From RGIG7450 sp045577655 (GTDB lineage Bacteria; Bacillota; Clostridia; RUG12999), in NCBI GenBank assembly GCA_045577655.1, contig JAZNIU010000010.1, positions 1 through 50,059 on the forward strand: a stretch of 50,059 bases of DNA, in the 5' to 3' direction. This document shows, piece after piece, positions 14,267-23,265 of the stretch (the first letter of the stretch is position 1; every line of letters starts with the position of its first letter). The position numbers and the translations under genes were made by a program. The notes under the pieces are model-generated. The model was given only the letters and a program-made list of their open reading frames with translations. It searched no databases and was not told the origin of the DNA.

Positions 14267-14295
14267 ATTATATCAATGGCTATCTTTTTTGTCAA
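14267..14295 (-). promoter_or_regulatory. Promoter of the kinase-NagA-CBM9-NagB operon
   Basis: Minus strand perfect TTGACA (14290-14295) and TATAAT (14267-14272) with a 17-base spacer. The -35 region reads ATTGACAAAAAAGA, nearly the same as at 9282-9310, hinting at parallel expression. Confidence 0.9.
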
Positions 14296-14311
14296 TATCC
14301 GAAAAGGGCAT

Positions 14312-15157
14312 CTATCCTTGTTTTTCAAGCCATTTTTTCTTATACTCATCCGAGATTGCTTCCTGTTTTAAAAAACCTATCACTTCCGAAAGTTTCCCAA
14401 CCGAATATTCCACCATAGCTCTTGCGATTCGCTCGTTCATCCCCTCGTGAGCATCTCCCTGATAGGAATTGGGATAGTCTGCCATCCAGGCAAAAGGAGA
14501 GTTTATTTTTCTTTCCGCAAACTCGTCGAAAACATGGGCTGATTCTCCGCTTTCCTGGGCTATTTTATCAAGCCGTACCGTTTCGGGACGAACACCGTAA
14601 ACCCAGCCCGTTTCAACAAAACAGGCGTGTCCGAACCGTTTCTTTTTATCGTTATAGTCCTGAAGAATTTTTCTGTCCTCTTTTGTTAAATATTCAAAGT
14701 TTTCCGCAAGCAGTTTTTTTGGAGTTGCAAAATCTGCACCGAGGCTGTAGTCAAAAACACTGTATGGCGTTTTTTCATAAAGCAGGCTTCTTGAGAAAAA
14801 GGAAATCATATCGCGGTTCCCACCGTGGCCGTTATAAATAAGAATTTTGTCAAATCCGTTACGATAGATTTCTCTGCAGGTTTCCTTTAAAATGTTAAGA
14901 CGTAGTTCGGGGCTGAAAATAACGGTGCCGCGGAACTCTCCCGCTCCCGTTTTTTCGCCGAAATACATTGTCGGGAAAACAACGGCATATTCCTTTTCAG
15001 TCGCTTTTTTTGCAATTTCCGATATATGTATAACATCTGTCCCGACGGGAAGATGCTGCCCGTGTTTTTCAAGACATCCGACAGGAAGAATGCAAAGTCC
15101 TTTTGACTTTTCTATTGCTCCCTCAAATTCCTCTTCTCTTAAGTTTTCCCATAACAT
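14312..15157 (-). CDS. Creatininase-family hydrolase
   Basis: 281 residues from the ATG at 15157 (preceded by GGTGATG); an upstream ATG at 15163 and a GTG at 15166 are in frame and possible. The family's metal-binding signature is clear: LPVGCLEKHGQHLPVGTD near the N-terminus and LIYNGHGGNRDM in the middle, binding two metal ions. Family members hydrolyse cyclic amides such as creatinine or act on formamidopyrimidines; the substrate here is unknown. It lies 18 bases after gtrA and 100 bases before the kinase operon, so an amide-cleaving step in the adjacent amino-sugar-like pathway is conceivable. Confidence 0.88.
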   Translation of the reverse strand: MLWENLREEEFEGAIEKSKGLCILPVGCLEKHGQHLPVGTDVIHISEIAKKATEKEYAVVFPTMYFGEKTGAGEFRGTVIFSPELRLNILKETCREIYRNGFDKILIYNGHGGNRDMISFFSRSLLYEKTPYSVFDYSLGADFATPKKLLAENFEYLTKEDRKILQDYNDKKKRFGHACFVETGWVYGVRPETVRLDKIAQESGESAHVFDEFAERKINSPFAWMADYPNSYQGDAHEGMNERIARAMVEYSVGKLSEVIGFLKQEAISDEYKKKWLEKQG

Positions 15158-15175
15158 CTGCATCACCGTCTGTAT

Positions 15176-15589
15176 TTATTTTACTATATTCTCCTCTACA
15201 TCATTATCAATGCTTTTACCAAAAACAAAAAACCGCTGATAAAGAAACTCGGTAACAAAATTGAAAAGCATATTAAGCACTGTCACAAGATATTCGTTCC
15301 ACAGCAAAGTTTCTACAAGGTAGTCGCCCAGAATTGTCGAAAGGGGTGTGAAAACTGCATAATAGCCGAGAACTTTCATCATTGCCACCGGAATGTTTGC
15401 TGCTGAATGGAATGTGAACTTTCTGTTCAGTGTGAAATTCCATACCACGCTTAAAACAAGCGATATGAGGTAGCAGGGCCAATAGCTTAGTGGCGAAAGT
15501 TCTGTCAGCAGTGCAAAGGAGCCAATCTGAATAACCCCCGCGCTGGCAGAAAAAAGAAGAAATTTTACAATTCTTAACATTTCTTTCAT
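15176..15589 (-). CDS. GtrA-family membrane protein
   Basis: 137 residues with four hydrophobic segments (about 8-28, 36-54, 72-92, 98-118), the usual GtrA size. Typical features are FLLFSASAGVIQIGSFALL at the start, WNFTLNRKFTFHSAAN in the second loop and the C-terminal FVTEFLYQRFFVF. GtrA proteins are thought to move polyprenyl-linked sugars across the membrane or assist glycosyl transfer in surface polysaccharide modification. It follows the Na/Pi transporter by 13 bases in the same operon; no glycosyltransferase partner is present here. Confidence 0.9.
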   Translation of the reverse strand: MKEMLRIVKFLLFSASAGVIQIGSFALLTELSPLSYWPCYLISLVLSVVWNFTLNRKFTFHSAANIPVAMMKVLGYYAVFTPLSTILGDYLVETLLWNEYLVTVLNMLFNFVTEFLYQRFFVFGKSIDNDVEENIVK

Positions 15590-15602
15590 AGTTTTGTCCC
15601 TA

Positions 15603-17357
15603 TCATTTTATATTGTACTTTTCGTTATATTTGTCATACTGGCTTGCAAAGTCGTTTTCCCCTTCGTTTTTTACGTGACTTAAATAATCGTGCGGGGCAA
15701 AACTGTCAAGGTCTTTCTGCAGAATTGTTGCACCAATGTTTGAACAATGGTCGGCAATTCTCTCAAAATTGGTCATAATATCTGCATGCACAAATCCAAC
15801 TTCTATTGTACACTTGTTGTTCTGAAGTCGCATAATATGATTGTTTTTCATCTTATATTTCAGTTTGTCTATAACCTGTTCCAGCGGTTCAATTTTTATT
15901 GCCTCTTCTTTGCTGGAGTTTTCAACTGTTTTAACCGAAATATCAACAATTTCTTTTACCGCACCCGAGATAACTCCGATTTCTTTAACGGCTTCAGGTG
16001 AGAAAACAATCTTTTTGGCAAAGATCTCTTTTGACGCATCAACCATATTGCAGGCGTGGTCGGAAATTCTTTCCGCATCGCCGATAATATGGAGAAGGGA
16101 TGTAACCTCGTTTGCTTCGTGTTCGGTAAGCTTATGACCGGCAAGTTTTACAAGATAGGAGCCCAGCTTGTCTTCATAATTGTCAACAAGTCCTTCGAGT
16201 TCTTTTATCTCTTCTGCCGTCTTTTCATTATAGCTGAGCAGTATATCCATCGAAGCGTTGACTGCATCTGCAGTTTTGTGCATCATCTCAGCGATAAGTT
16301 CTTTCGCCTTTTCAAGAGCAAATCCCGGAACATCCAAAAATCTGTCGTCCAGCACTCTCAGACTGTCCTCTACTGTTTCTTCATTCGATTTAAATGTCCA
16401 GATTGAAAGTTTTTCTATCCAGTTGCAGAAAGGAATAAGCACCACTGTTGAAATTACATTGAACAGTGTGTGAACAATTGCTATCAGGAAAACGGTTGCC
16501 TGTCCGTTTAAAAAGGCAAAATCGAAAATGGAGTCGAGCAGGAAAAATCCGCCGCCGACTACAATGACAGAAAGAGTCTTAATATATACACAGGCAATAG
16601 CAACTCTTTTTGAAGCTTTGTTTCCGCTGATGGAAGAGAGCACCGGTGTGATTGTTGTGCCGATGTTTTGTCCAAGTATAACCGGAAGTGCAGTTGCCAT
16701 AGGAATTGCACCTGTGAGCGACAGTGCCTGCAAAATACCTACCGATGCGGAAGAAGACTGGATAATCGCCGTGAGAATTGTTCCGCACAAAATGCCCAGA
16801 ATAGGGTTTTCAAACATAACAAGTATTTTTGCAAAGGAAGGATTATCTTTAAGGCCGGACATTGCTCCGGACATTGTTTCCATACCAAACATAAGAACTG
16901 CAAAGCCAAGAAGAATTGACCCAACATTTTTCTTTTTGTCCGATTTGCACATCATAACCATAATGACACCAATCATAGCGAGCACAGGAGTAAATGCATC
17001 GGGTTTCAAAAGACGGAGCCACACAGCATCTGCCGAAATACCCGTGGTACTTAAAAGCCATGCTGTAACGGTTGTGCCGACATTTGCTCCCATAATAATA
17101 GCTATTGTCTGCGCCAGTTTCATAATGCCCGAGTTTACAAAACCAACCAGCATAACGGTTGTGGCTGAAGAGCTCTGTATTACTGCTGTTACTAAAAATC
17201 CAAGCAGAAAACCTTTTATTCTGTTGGATGTGAGTTTTTGCAGGATTGATTCAAGCTGGCCGCCTGAAAGTTTTTTCAGGCTTTCGCCCATATAGTCCAT
17301 TCCGAACAAAAAGAGGGCAAGTCCGCCAAGCAATGTGATTACTGAAAAAATGTCCAT
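15603..17357 (-). CDS. Na/Pi cotransporter family protein with PhoU-like tail
   Basis: 584 residues. The N-terminal about 310 residues are membrane-spanning with the two inverted Na/Pi repeats, each carrying the QSSSA motif (VIQSSSATTVMLVGF and IIQSSSASVGIL) and GxNxGTT (MGANVGTTVTAW, LGQNIGTTITPV). The remaining about 250 residues are soluble helices with HIIGDAERISDH and NFERIADHCSNIG, as in PhoU. It probably imports phosphate with sodium. CAGGAGG precedes the ATG. The operon continues into gtrA and the creatininase-like gene. Confidence 0.93.
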   Translation of the reverse strand: MDIFSVITLLGGLALFLFGMDYMGESLKKLSGGQLESILQKLTSNRIKGFLLGFLVTAVIQSSSATTVMLVGFVNSGIMKLAQTIAIIMGANVGTTVTAWLLSTTGISADAVWLRLLKPDAFTPVLAMIGVIMVMMCKSDKKKNVGSILLGFAVLMFGMETMSGAMSGLKDNPSFAKILVMFENPILGILCGTILTAIIQSSSASVGILQALSLTGAIPMATALPVILGQNIGTTITPVLSSISGNKASKRVAIACVYIKTLSVIVVGGGFFLLDSIFDFAFLNGQATVFLIAIVHTLFNVISTVVLIPFCNWIEKLSIWTFKSNEETVEDSLRVLDDRFLDVPGFALEKAKELIAEMMHKTADAVNASMDILLSYNEKTAEEIKELEGLVDNYEDKLGSYLVKLAGHKLTEHEANEVTSLLHIIGDAERISDHACNMVDASKEIFAKKIVFSPEAVKEIGVISGAVKEIVDISVKTVENSSKEEAIKIEPLEQVIDKLKYKMKNNHIMRLQNNKCTIEVGFVHADIMTNFERIADHCSNIGATILQKDLDSFAPHDYLSHVKNEGENDFASQYDKYNEKYNIK

Positions 17358-17434
17358 AAAATCCTCCTGTTTCCAATATATGGTATTTCAATTTTTCTTT
17401 TTCTTTTTGATACTAATCTTTTCCATCCCATTTT

Positions 17435-17440
17435 ATTATA
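17435..17440 (-). promoter_or_regulatory. Probable extended -10 of the Na/Pi operon
   Basis: TATAAT on the minus strand preceded by TGT (extended -10), about 78 bases before the start codon. No good -35 at normal distance, so moderate confidence. The remaining gap to ftsK holds the divergent ftsK promoter and A/T-rich sequence. Confidence 0.45.
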
Positions 17441-17479
17441 ACACATATTTTTTGTAAAATCTATATTAAAATAAAAAAT

Positions 17480-17508
17480 TTGCAAAATATTTTTTGTTAT
17501 GATATAAT
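17480..17508 (+). promoter_or_regulatory. Promoter of the ftsK-ygiQ-folD cluster
   Basis: TTGCAA (17480-17485) and TATAAT (17503-17508) with a 17-base spacer, 53 bases before the ftsK start codon. Confidence 0.65.
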
Positions 17509-17561
17509 GTTATAAGAATTTTACATTTTAAGTATTATACTGCGTAAGGAGTAATTTACAT

Positions 17562-19880
17562 ATGGCACGAAAAGTAGTTAGGAAAAAAACAAAGAAAGCT
17601 CAGAAACCCTCAGCGGTTTATGTCACACCCGCTGTTAAAAAAGAGATTGGCACCATTGTCTTTTCTCTTCTGGGAATAATTTTTATTATGGGTATGTGGT
17701 CGGAAGTTTTTGGTGCTTTCGGCGACCTGTTGAAATCCATTTTCTGCGGTCTTTTAGGCAACGTCGCATACCTGCTCCCTGTCATTCTCATTACCCTTGC
17801 AGTTATGAGCATTATAGGAGAAAAACGCGACCTGCGCAGCAAAAAAGCGATGGTGGCAGTTGTTCCTTTCCTTTTTTCAATGTTTGCCCACTACCTTTTC
17901 CGCCTGTCTGCCGAAACTCTCCCGGAAAATGGCATAATCGGCTACTATAACCTTGGCAAAACAGGCGTCAGCGGCGGCGTAATCGGCGGTGCTCTGACAG
18001 ATGCACTGTATTCTTTTACATCAAAAGGCAGCGGCGTTATCATTGTTGCGCTCATTTTAATTCTTATTGTGGCACTTTTTGAAATATCAGTTACAGACCT
18101 CATAAAAAAGGCAATTCGCAGCATAAGACACGCTGCTGACGATATTAAAAAAGATATTGACCATGACAAAGCAGAAAGCAGAAAATCAGGCGAGCAGAAA
18201 ATTGATTCCATCCGTATTGATTTTCCCGAACATCAGCTTGAAGAATATAATTGGAAATCGGGCGATGTGAATGAAATTGTCATAAACGATGCTCTTAATA
18301 ACACAGCAGACGAGCAGGAACCTGTCGGGGAAAAAGAAGAGCCAGCAAAAGAGACTGAATCCGAAAATGCAGATGAAGATGCAGGAGAAATTACTCCTAT
18401 AGAAATTGAAGAACCACCTATTATAAAAGAATATATTCCTCCCAAACCGGAACTGCTTTATGAAGGTCCCAAGGTTCATACCGGCGGTAAAATTGACGAG
18501 CTTAAAGACAATGCTGTAAAACTTGTGGAAATTTTCAAGGATTTCGGTATTGAAACAAGAGTTACAAATATCACCCGCGGTTCCAGCGTGACAAGATACG
18601 AAATTGTCCCAGCTGCAGGTGTGCGGGTGAACAAGATAACGGCTCTCGATCAGGACATTGCACTTCGTCTTCCGGCAAACAATGTAAGAATTGAGGTTCT
18701 GCCCGGTTATGTTGGTGTTGAGGTGTCAAACGACACTGTCTCCTCTGTTTACCTCCGAAGCATCATAGACTCTCCGGAATTCAGAGCATCCGATTCCAAA
18801 CTTTCGGTCGCAGTGGGCAGAGACATAAACGGCGCAACAGTTGTAATGGATATTGCAAAAACCCCTCACCTTTTAATTGCCGGTGCAACCGGTTCAGGTA
18901 AGAGTGTTTGCATAAACACAATTATAACAAGTATTTTGTACAAAGCTTCTCCCGAAGATGTAAAACTCATTCTTGTTGACCCAAAAGTTGTTGAACTCAG
19001 CTCATATACCGATATACCCCATCTGCTCATTCCTATTGTTACCGACCCGCGCAAAGCGGCAGGTGCTCTCTGCTGGGCGGTTCAGGAAATGGAAGACAGG
19101 TACAAAAAATTTGCAGAAGCAGGCGTTCGTCAGCTTGAACCATATAACAAGAAAATTCTGGCTGAAGACCCCGAAAAACGTCCTATGCCACAGATTGTTA
19201 TTATCATCGACGAGCTTGCCGATCTTATGATGGTTGCTCCCGGCGAGGTTCAGGACTATATCTGCCGGCTTGCGCAGAAAGCAAGAGCTGCAGGTATCCA
19301 TCTGGTGCTTGCGACACAGCGTCCCTCTGTTGACGTTATCACAGGTCTTATCAAAGCAAACATCCCGTCACGTATATCCTTTGCGGTTTCAAGCTCCATC
19401 GACTCAAGAACAATTCTTGACTGCGGCGGTGCTGAAAAACTTATGGGTAAAGGCGATATGCTTATGATGCTTTCAGGAGCATCAAAGCTCAATCGTGTTC
19501 AGGGTGCGTTTGTTTCGGATACCGACATAGAAAATGTTGTAAACTTTGTAAAAGGTCAGTCAACTGCCGAGTATAACGAAGAAGTAAGCAAAACCATTGA
19601 AAACAGCGGCGCAAGTCAGTCCTCTGCTCATTCGGACGAAGGCGCAGACAGCGACGAGCTTTTCGAAGCAGCTGCCGAAATTGCTTTTGAACTCGGACAA
19701 GTTTCTGCTTCTATGCTCCAGAGAAGACTTAAAGTAGGATATGCCCGTGCCGGCAGACTTATAGATATTTTAGACAAAAAGAAAATTATTTCTACTTACG
19801 ACGGGTCAAACAAACCCAGAACGCTTATAATGTCCAGACAGGATTTTAATGATTTGTTAGAAAATGAGGCAAACCAGTGA
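17562..19880 (+). CDS. ftsK: FtsK/SpoIIIE DNA translocase
   Basis: 772 residues. The N-terminal about 200 residues hold four membrane segments (first about 28-50). An acidic/Pro-rich linker (about 200-300) follows, then the motor domain. Walker A GATGSGKSV is near residue 443, Walker B IVIIIDELADLMM near 545, and the ATQRPSVDVITGLIK motif follows. The C-terminal winged helix (SASMLQRRLKVGYARAGRL, about 718-765) is the gamma domain that reads KOPS/SRS orientation sequences. The hexamer pumps DNA through the septum during chromosome segregation. GGAG lies upstream of the ATG. Its stop overlaps the GTG start of the YgiQ gene. Confidence 0.95.
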   Translation: MARKVVRKKTKKAQKPSAVYVTPAVKKEIGTIVFSLLGIIFIMGMWSEVFGAFGDLLKSIFCGLLGNVAYLLPVILITLAVMSIIGEKRDLRSKKAMVAVVPFLFSMFAHYLFRLSAETLPENGIIGYYNLGKTGVSGGVIGGALTDALYSFTSKGSGVIIVALILILIVALFEISVTDLIKKAIRSIRHAADDIKKDIDHDKAESRKSGEQKIDSIRIDFPEHQLEEYNWKSGDVNEIVINDALNNTADEQEPVGEKEEPAKETESENADEDAGEITPIEIEEPPIIKEYIPPKPELLYEGPKVHTGGKIDELKDNAVKLVEIFKDFGIETRVTNITRGSSVTRYEIVPAAGVRVNKITALDQDIALRLPANNVRIEVLPGYVGVEVSNDTVSSVYLRSIIDSPEFRASDSKLSVAVGRDINGATVVMDIAKTPHLLIAGATGSGKSVCINTIITSILYKASPEDVKLILVDPKVVELSSYTDIPHLLIPIVTDPRKAAGALCWAVQEMEDRYKKFAEAGVRQLEPYNKKILAEDPEKRPMPQIVIIIDELADLMMVAPGEVQDYICRLAQKARAAGIHLVLATQRPSVDVITGLIKANIPSRISFAVSSSIDSRTILDCGGAEKLMGKGDMLMMLSGASKLNRVQGAFVSDTDIENVVNFVKGQSTAEYNEEVSKTIENSGASQSSAHSDEGADSDELFEAAAEIAFELGQVSASMLQRRLKVGYARAGRLIDILDKKKIISTYDGSNKPRTLIMSRQDFNDLLENEANQ

Positions 19881-21745
19881 GTGTTAAATTTTTCCCAATA
19901 ACAGGACAGGAAATGAAATCTCTCGGCTGGGATTCGGTGGATTTCGTTTTTGTAACGGGTGACGCGTATGTTGATCACCCTTCTTTTGCTGCCGCCATTT
20001 TGTCGCGGTCGCTTGAAGCGGCAGGCTATAAAATAGCCATCTTGCCCCAGCCGGACATAAACAATCTGTCGGTTTTCTCTCAGTTTGGAAAACCCCGTCT
20101 CGGCTTTTTAGTTTCGGCAGGAAATGTAGATTCCATGGTGGCTCATTACACTGCCGCAAAGAAAAAACGCAGTGAAGATATGTACTCTCCCGGCGGAAAA
20201 GCAGGTCTTCGGCCTGACCGTGCCACCATTGTCTATTGCAATAAAATCCGCGAGGTGTTTGGCTCTGTTCCTATTGTTATAGGCGGAATAGAAGCAAGCC
20301 TCAGACGGTTTGCTCACTACGATTACTGGGAAAACAAGGTGCGTCGCAGCATTCTTTTTGACAGTGGTGCCAATCTTTTGATTTATGGCATGGGTGAACG
20401 GGTTATTGTCCAGGTTGCAGATGCTTTGAACGACGGATTTGACATTTCGCAGATAACCTGGCTTGACGGAACAGCTTATATCGCAAAAAATACCGACGGT
20501 ATTACTGATTATGTTCTTTGCCCTTCCGCAAAAGAGGTTTCCAAAGATTTAACAAAATATGCAGAGGCTGTTAAACTACAGTTTGACGAAAACGACCCCG
20601 TCAGAGGAAAAACTGTTGTTCAGGAATGCAGCGGAAGATATCTCGTGCAGAACAAACCCTCAATGCCCCTTTCCGGAGAAGAGCTTGACAAAGCCTTTTC
20701 TTATAACTATGCAAGAGTCCCCCATCCATCATATATTCCATTGGGCGGAGTACCCGGCATTTCGGAGGTTCAGTTCAGTATAACAAGTTCAAGAGGTTGT
20801 TTTGGCGGTTGCAATTTCTGCGCCATAGCCTTTCACCAGGGCAGAATGGTCAGAAGTCGCAGCCACGATTCCATTCTGGAGGAAGCTAAAAAACTTACCG
20901 CCCACCCTGATTTTAAAGGGTATATCCATGATGTTGGCGGACCCACTGCCAACTTCAGAAACCCCTCTTGTGACAAACAAAATGCAGACGGAATGTGCAA
21001 AGACCGCCAGTGCCTTTACAAAACTGTCTGCAAGAATATGAAAGTCAGTCACGAAGATTATGTAAACCTTCTTCGTAAGTTAAGAAAAATAGATAAAGTA
21101 AAAAAAGTGTTTATCCGCAGCGGACTTCGGTTTGATTATATTATGGCAGATAAGTCGGATGTGTTTTTCCGTGAACTTTGCGAGCATCACATCAGCGGTC
21201 AGCTTAAAGTTGCGCCCGAGCACATCTGTCCCGAAGTTCTCAAATATATGGGAAAGCCATCTGTGGAGGTATATAATGCTTTTTGCAAAAAATACCGCGA
21301 GATAAATGAAAAGCTGGGACTTAAACAGTATCTTGTGCCCTATCTTATGTCTTCACATCCCGGGTCAACACTTGCTTCGGCAATCCGCCTTGCCGAATAT
21401 CTTAAAAAAGAAAACATAAATCCCCAGCAGGTACAGGATTTTTATCCTACGCCGGGGACTGTTTCCACCTGTATGTATTATACCGGAATAGATCCCCGCA
21501 CAATGTCACCTGTTTATGTTGCGAAAAGTGCACAGGAAAAGAGAATGCAGCGTGCACTACTTCAATTTAAAAAGCCTGAAAATGCAGATCTTGTGAGAAA
21601 AGCACTTGTTCAGGCAGGCAGAGAAGATTTAATCGGATTTGGCAAAAACTGCCTTGTCCGTCCTAAAAATAATTATGGAGGAAAAAACAACAATGTCAGC
21701 AAAAATCTTAGACGGAAAAACAGTATCAACAAGAATAAAAGATGA
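19877..21745 (+). CDS. YgiQ-family radical SAM protein
   Basis: 622 residues starting at GTG 19877, overlapping the ftsK stop by four bases. Starts with the YgiQ N-terminal domain (GDAYVDHPSFAAAILSR, GGIEASLRRFAHYDYW). The radical SAM cluster motif CFGGCNFCAI (C308, C312, C315) lies in the middle. GxxSGQLKVAPEH and the C-terminal FYPTPGTVSTCMYYTG block are typical. Function unknown. The last about 25 residues (after IGFGKNCLVRP) are Asn/Lys-rich and run through the ribosome binding site and first 53 bases of folD, so this tail looks like a read-on past an older stop. Confidence 0.92.
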   Translation: MSVKFFPITGQEMKSLGWDSVDFVFVTGDAYVDHPSFAAAILSRSLEAAGYKIAILPQPDINNLSVFSQFGKPRLGFLVSAGNVDSMVAHYTAAKKKRSEDMYSPGGKAGLRPDRATIVYCNKIREVFGSVPIVIGGIEASLRRFAHYDYWENKVRRSILFDSGANLLIYGMGERVIVQVADALNDGFDISQITWLDGTAYIAKNTDGITDYVLCPSAKEVSKDLTKYAEAVKLQFDENDPVRGKTVVQECSGRYLVQNKPSMPLSGEELDKAFSYNYARVPHPSYIPLGGVPGISEVQFSITSSRGCFGGCNFCAIAFHQGRMVRSRSHDSILEEAKKLTAHPDFKGYIHDVGGPTANFRNPSCDKQNADGMCKDRQCLYKTVCKNMKVSHEDYVNLLRKLRKIDKVKKVFIRSGLRFDYIMADKSDVFFRELCEHHISGQLKVAPEHICPEVLKYMGKPSVEVYNAFCKKYREINEKLGLKQYLVPYLMSSHPGSTLASAIRLAEYLKKENINPQQVQDFYPTPGTVSTCMYYTGIDPRTMSPVYVAKSAQEKRMQRALLQFKKPENADLVRKALVQAGREDLIGFGKNCLVRPKNNYGGKNNNVSKNLRRKNSINKNKR

Positions 21746-22535
21746 ACTTAAAAAGGAAGTTATAACACTTAAAGAACAGGGTGTTATGCCTTGTCTTGCA
21801 GTTATAATTGTGGGTGATGACCCCGCTTCTCGCGTGTATGTCAACAACAAAAAAGCTGCATGTGAATATATCGGCATAAAATCTTTGGAATATGCGCTCC
21901 CCACAGAAACTACCCAGCAGGAGCTTGACAGCCTTATAGACACTTTAAACGGCGACGCTTCTGTGAGCGGCATTCTGGTGCAACTTCCTCTGCCAAAACA
22001 TCTTGATGAAGAAGCAGTTATAAACCGAATTAAACCGGAGAAAGACGTGGATGCATTTCATCCTGTAAATGTTGGCAAAATTATGATAGGCAATTTTGAT
22101 TTTCTCCCCTGCACTCCCGCCGGAGTAATGGAGCTTATCGATGAAAGCGGAATTGACATAGCAGGAAAAAGCTGCGTGGTTGTGGGAAGAAGTAACATAG
22201 TGGGCAAACCCCAGGCAATGCTGCTTCTGCACAAAAACGGAACTGTAACCATCTGCCATTCCAAAACAAAAAATCTTGCTGAAGTTTGCCGCAGTGCAGA
22301 CATTTTGGTTGTTGCTATAGGCAAAGCCAAATTCATCACAGCAGATATGGTGAAAGAAGGTGCAGTTGTCATAGACGTTGGTATGAACCGTGATGAAAAC
22401 GGAAAGCTTTGCGGCGACGTCGACTTTGAATCGGTAAAAGAAATTGCCGGAGCAATCACTCCCGTTCCGGGCGGAGTTGGCCCTATGACAATCGCAATGC
22501 TTATGAAAAACACTTTAACTGCAGCAAAAAACTAA
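21693..22535 (+). CDS. folD: Bifunctional methylenetetrahydrofolate dehydrogenase/cyclohydrolase
   Basis: 280 residues, standard FolD length. Carries out NADP-linked oxidation of 5,10-methylene-THF and hydrolysis of methenyl-THF in one-carbon metabolism. Motifs: DDPASRVYVNNKKAACEYIG with the catalytic lysine, GILVQLPLPKHL, KDVDAFHPVNVG, and PCTPAGVMELI. VVGRSNIVGKPQAMLL in the NADP-binding half and PVPGGVGPMTIAMLMKNT at the end complete it. I chose ATG 21693 after GGAGG; an upstream in-frame ATG at 21639 adds a non-homologous stretch. Its start lies inside the 3' end of the YgiQ gene. Confidence 0.95.
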   Translation: MSAKILDGKTVSTRIKDELKKEVITLKEQGVMPCLAVIIVGDDPASRVYVNNKKAACEYIGIKSLEYALPTETTQQELDSLIDTLNGDASVSGILVQLPLPKHLDEEAVINRIKPEKDVDAFHPVNVGKIMIGNFDFLPCTPAGVMELIDESGIDIAGKSCVVVGRSNIVGKPQAMLLLHKNGTVTICHSKTKNLAEVCRSADILVVAIGKAKFITADMVKEGAVVIDVGMNRDENGKLCGDVDFESVKEIAGAITPVPGGVGPMTIAMLMKNTLTAAKN

Positions 22536-23131
22536 AATTTTCTTCTGTGTTCCACAACCCTGCCGAGTATTTTTACCGGCAGGGTTTTTATGTCCTCTGC
22601 CGAGTAAAACACCGGAACATATTTTCTGTTATACGGAATAAGCCCTATTCCGCCTTTGTGTTTTGTGATTTCTCTGATAACCGGTTGGCTTTCTCCGATG
22701 TCAACAACTACAATGCTTTTGTTTTCTGCATCTTCCTGACGTCGTACAATAACAATATCTCCTACAGAAATAAAATTTTCCATGCCGTCTTCATTTACTC
22801 TGAGTGCAAAATAGTTTCCGCTTACAGCATCGTTTGCAATAATTTCTTCATATCCTGTCATTTCACAAACTGCTTCTATAGGAATCCCTGCAGGCATCTC
22901 ATCTATAACAGTAAGTCTCATGCTCTTTTTCCCAACCTTTTTTGCATCTGCTCCTATGAGATATTCAACTGTGCAACCGGCAATTTCGCTTATGGCTTTT
23001 GCCATTTCAATATCAATCTGTCTTCTGCCGTTTTCCCAATAGGAAACGGTGTTTTGTTTCACTCCAAGCTTCTTTGCAAGCTCCCCTTGTGTAATATTCA
23101 TATAATTTCTTACAATTTTTAGTCGATTCAT
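22532..23131 (-). CDS. XRE-family repressor with degenerate S24 peptidase domain
   Basis: 199 residues. Helix-turn-helix at about 1-60 (TQGELAKKLGVKQNTVSYWE). The rest aligns with LexA/CI-type S24 domains, including a possible Ala-Gly cleavage site (A81-G82). The catalytic pair looks lost: where GDSM is expected the protein has EDGM, putting G116 at the serine position, and where the lysine is expected it has R153. Self-cleavage is therefore unlikely. It faces folD (three-base overlap of stops) and is transcribed divergently from two small genes across a control region with palindromes. AAGGGG precedes the ATG. Confidence 0.88.
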   Translation of the reverse strand: MNRLKIVRNYMNITQGELAKKLGVKQNTVSYWENGRRQIDIEMAKAISEIAGCTVEYLIGADAKKVGKKSMRLTVIDEMPAGIPIEAVCEMTGYEEIIANDAVSGNYFALRVNEDGMENFISVGDIVIVRRQEDAENKSIVVVDIGESQPVIREITKHKGGIGLIPYNRKYVPVFYSAEDIKTLPVKILGRVVEHRRKF

Positions 23132-23151
23132 GTCGTTTTTTCCCCTTTTTT

Positions 23152-23166
23152 ATCACAATTTGTTAT
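23152..23166. promoter_or_regulatory. Candidate operator in the repressor leader
   Basis: ATCACA-ATT-TGTTAT, an imperfect inverted repeat (one mismatch) made from the same half-site as the palindromes at 23255-23285 but in outward orientation. It lies between the repressor -10 box and its start codon, compatible with autoregulation. Confidence 0.35.
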
Positions 23167-23178
23167 ATTTATGTTCTT

Positions 23179-23207
23179 ATTATAACATATATTTTCCTAT
23201 TTGTAAA
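23179..23207 (-). promoter_or_regulatory. Repressor promoter
   Basis: Minus strand TTTACA (23202-23207) and TATAAT (23179-23184), 17-base spacer. Divergent from the promoter at 23237-23265 with 29 bases between the -35 boxes. Confidence 0.7.
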
Positions 23208-23236
23208 GGGTTTTTTTGCATTATCCCAAACAAGGA

Positions 23237-23265
23237 TTGACACAACATTTTTTCTGTGATATAAT
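23237..23265 (+). promoter_or_regulatory. Promoter of the tandem-HTH gene, covered by an operator
   Basis: Perfect TTGACA (23237-23242) and TATAAT (23260-23265), 17-base spacer. The -10 box is embedded in a 15-bp palindrome, so a bound repressor would block RNA polymerase. Confidence 0.85.
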
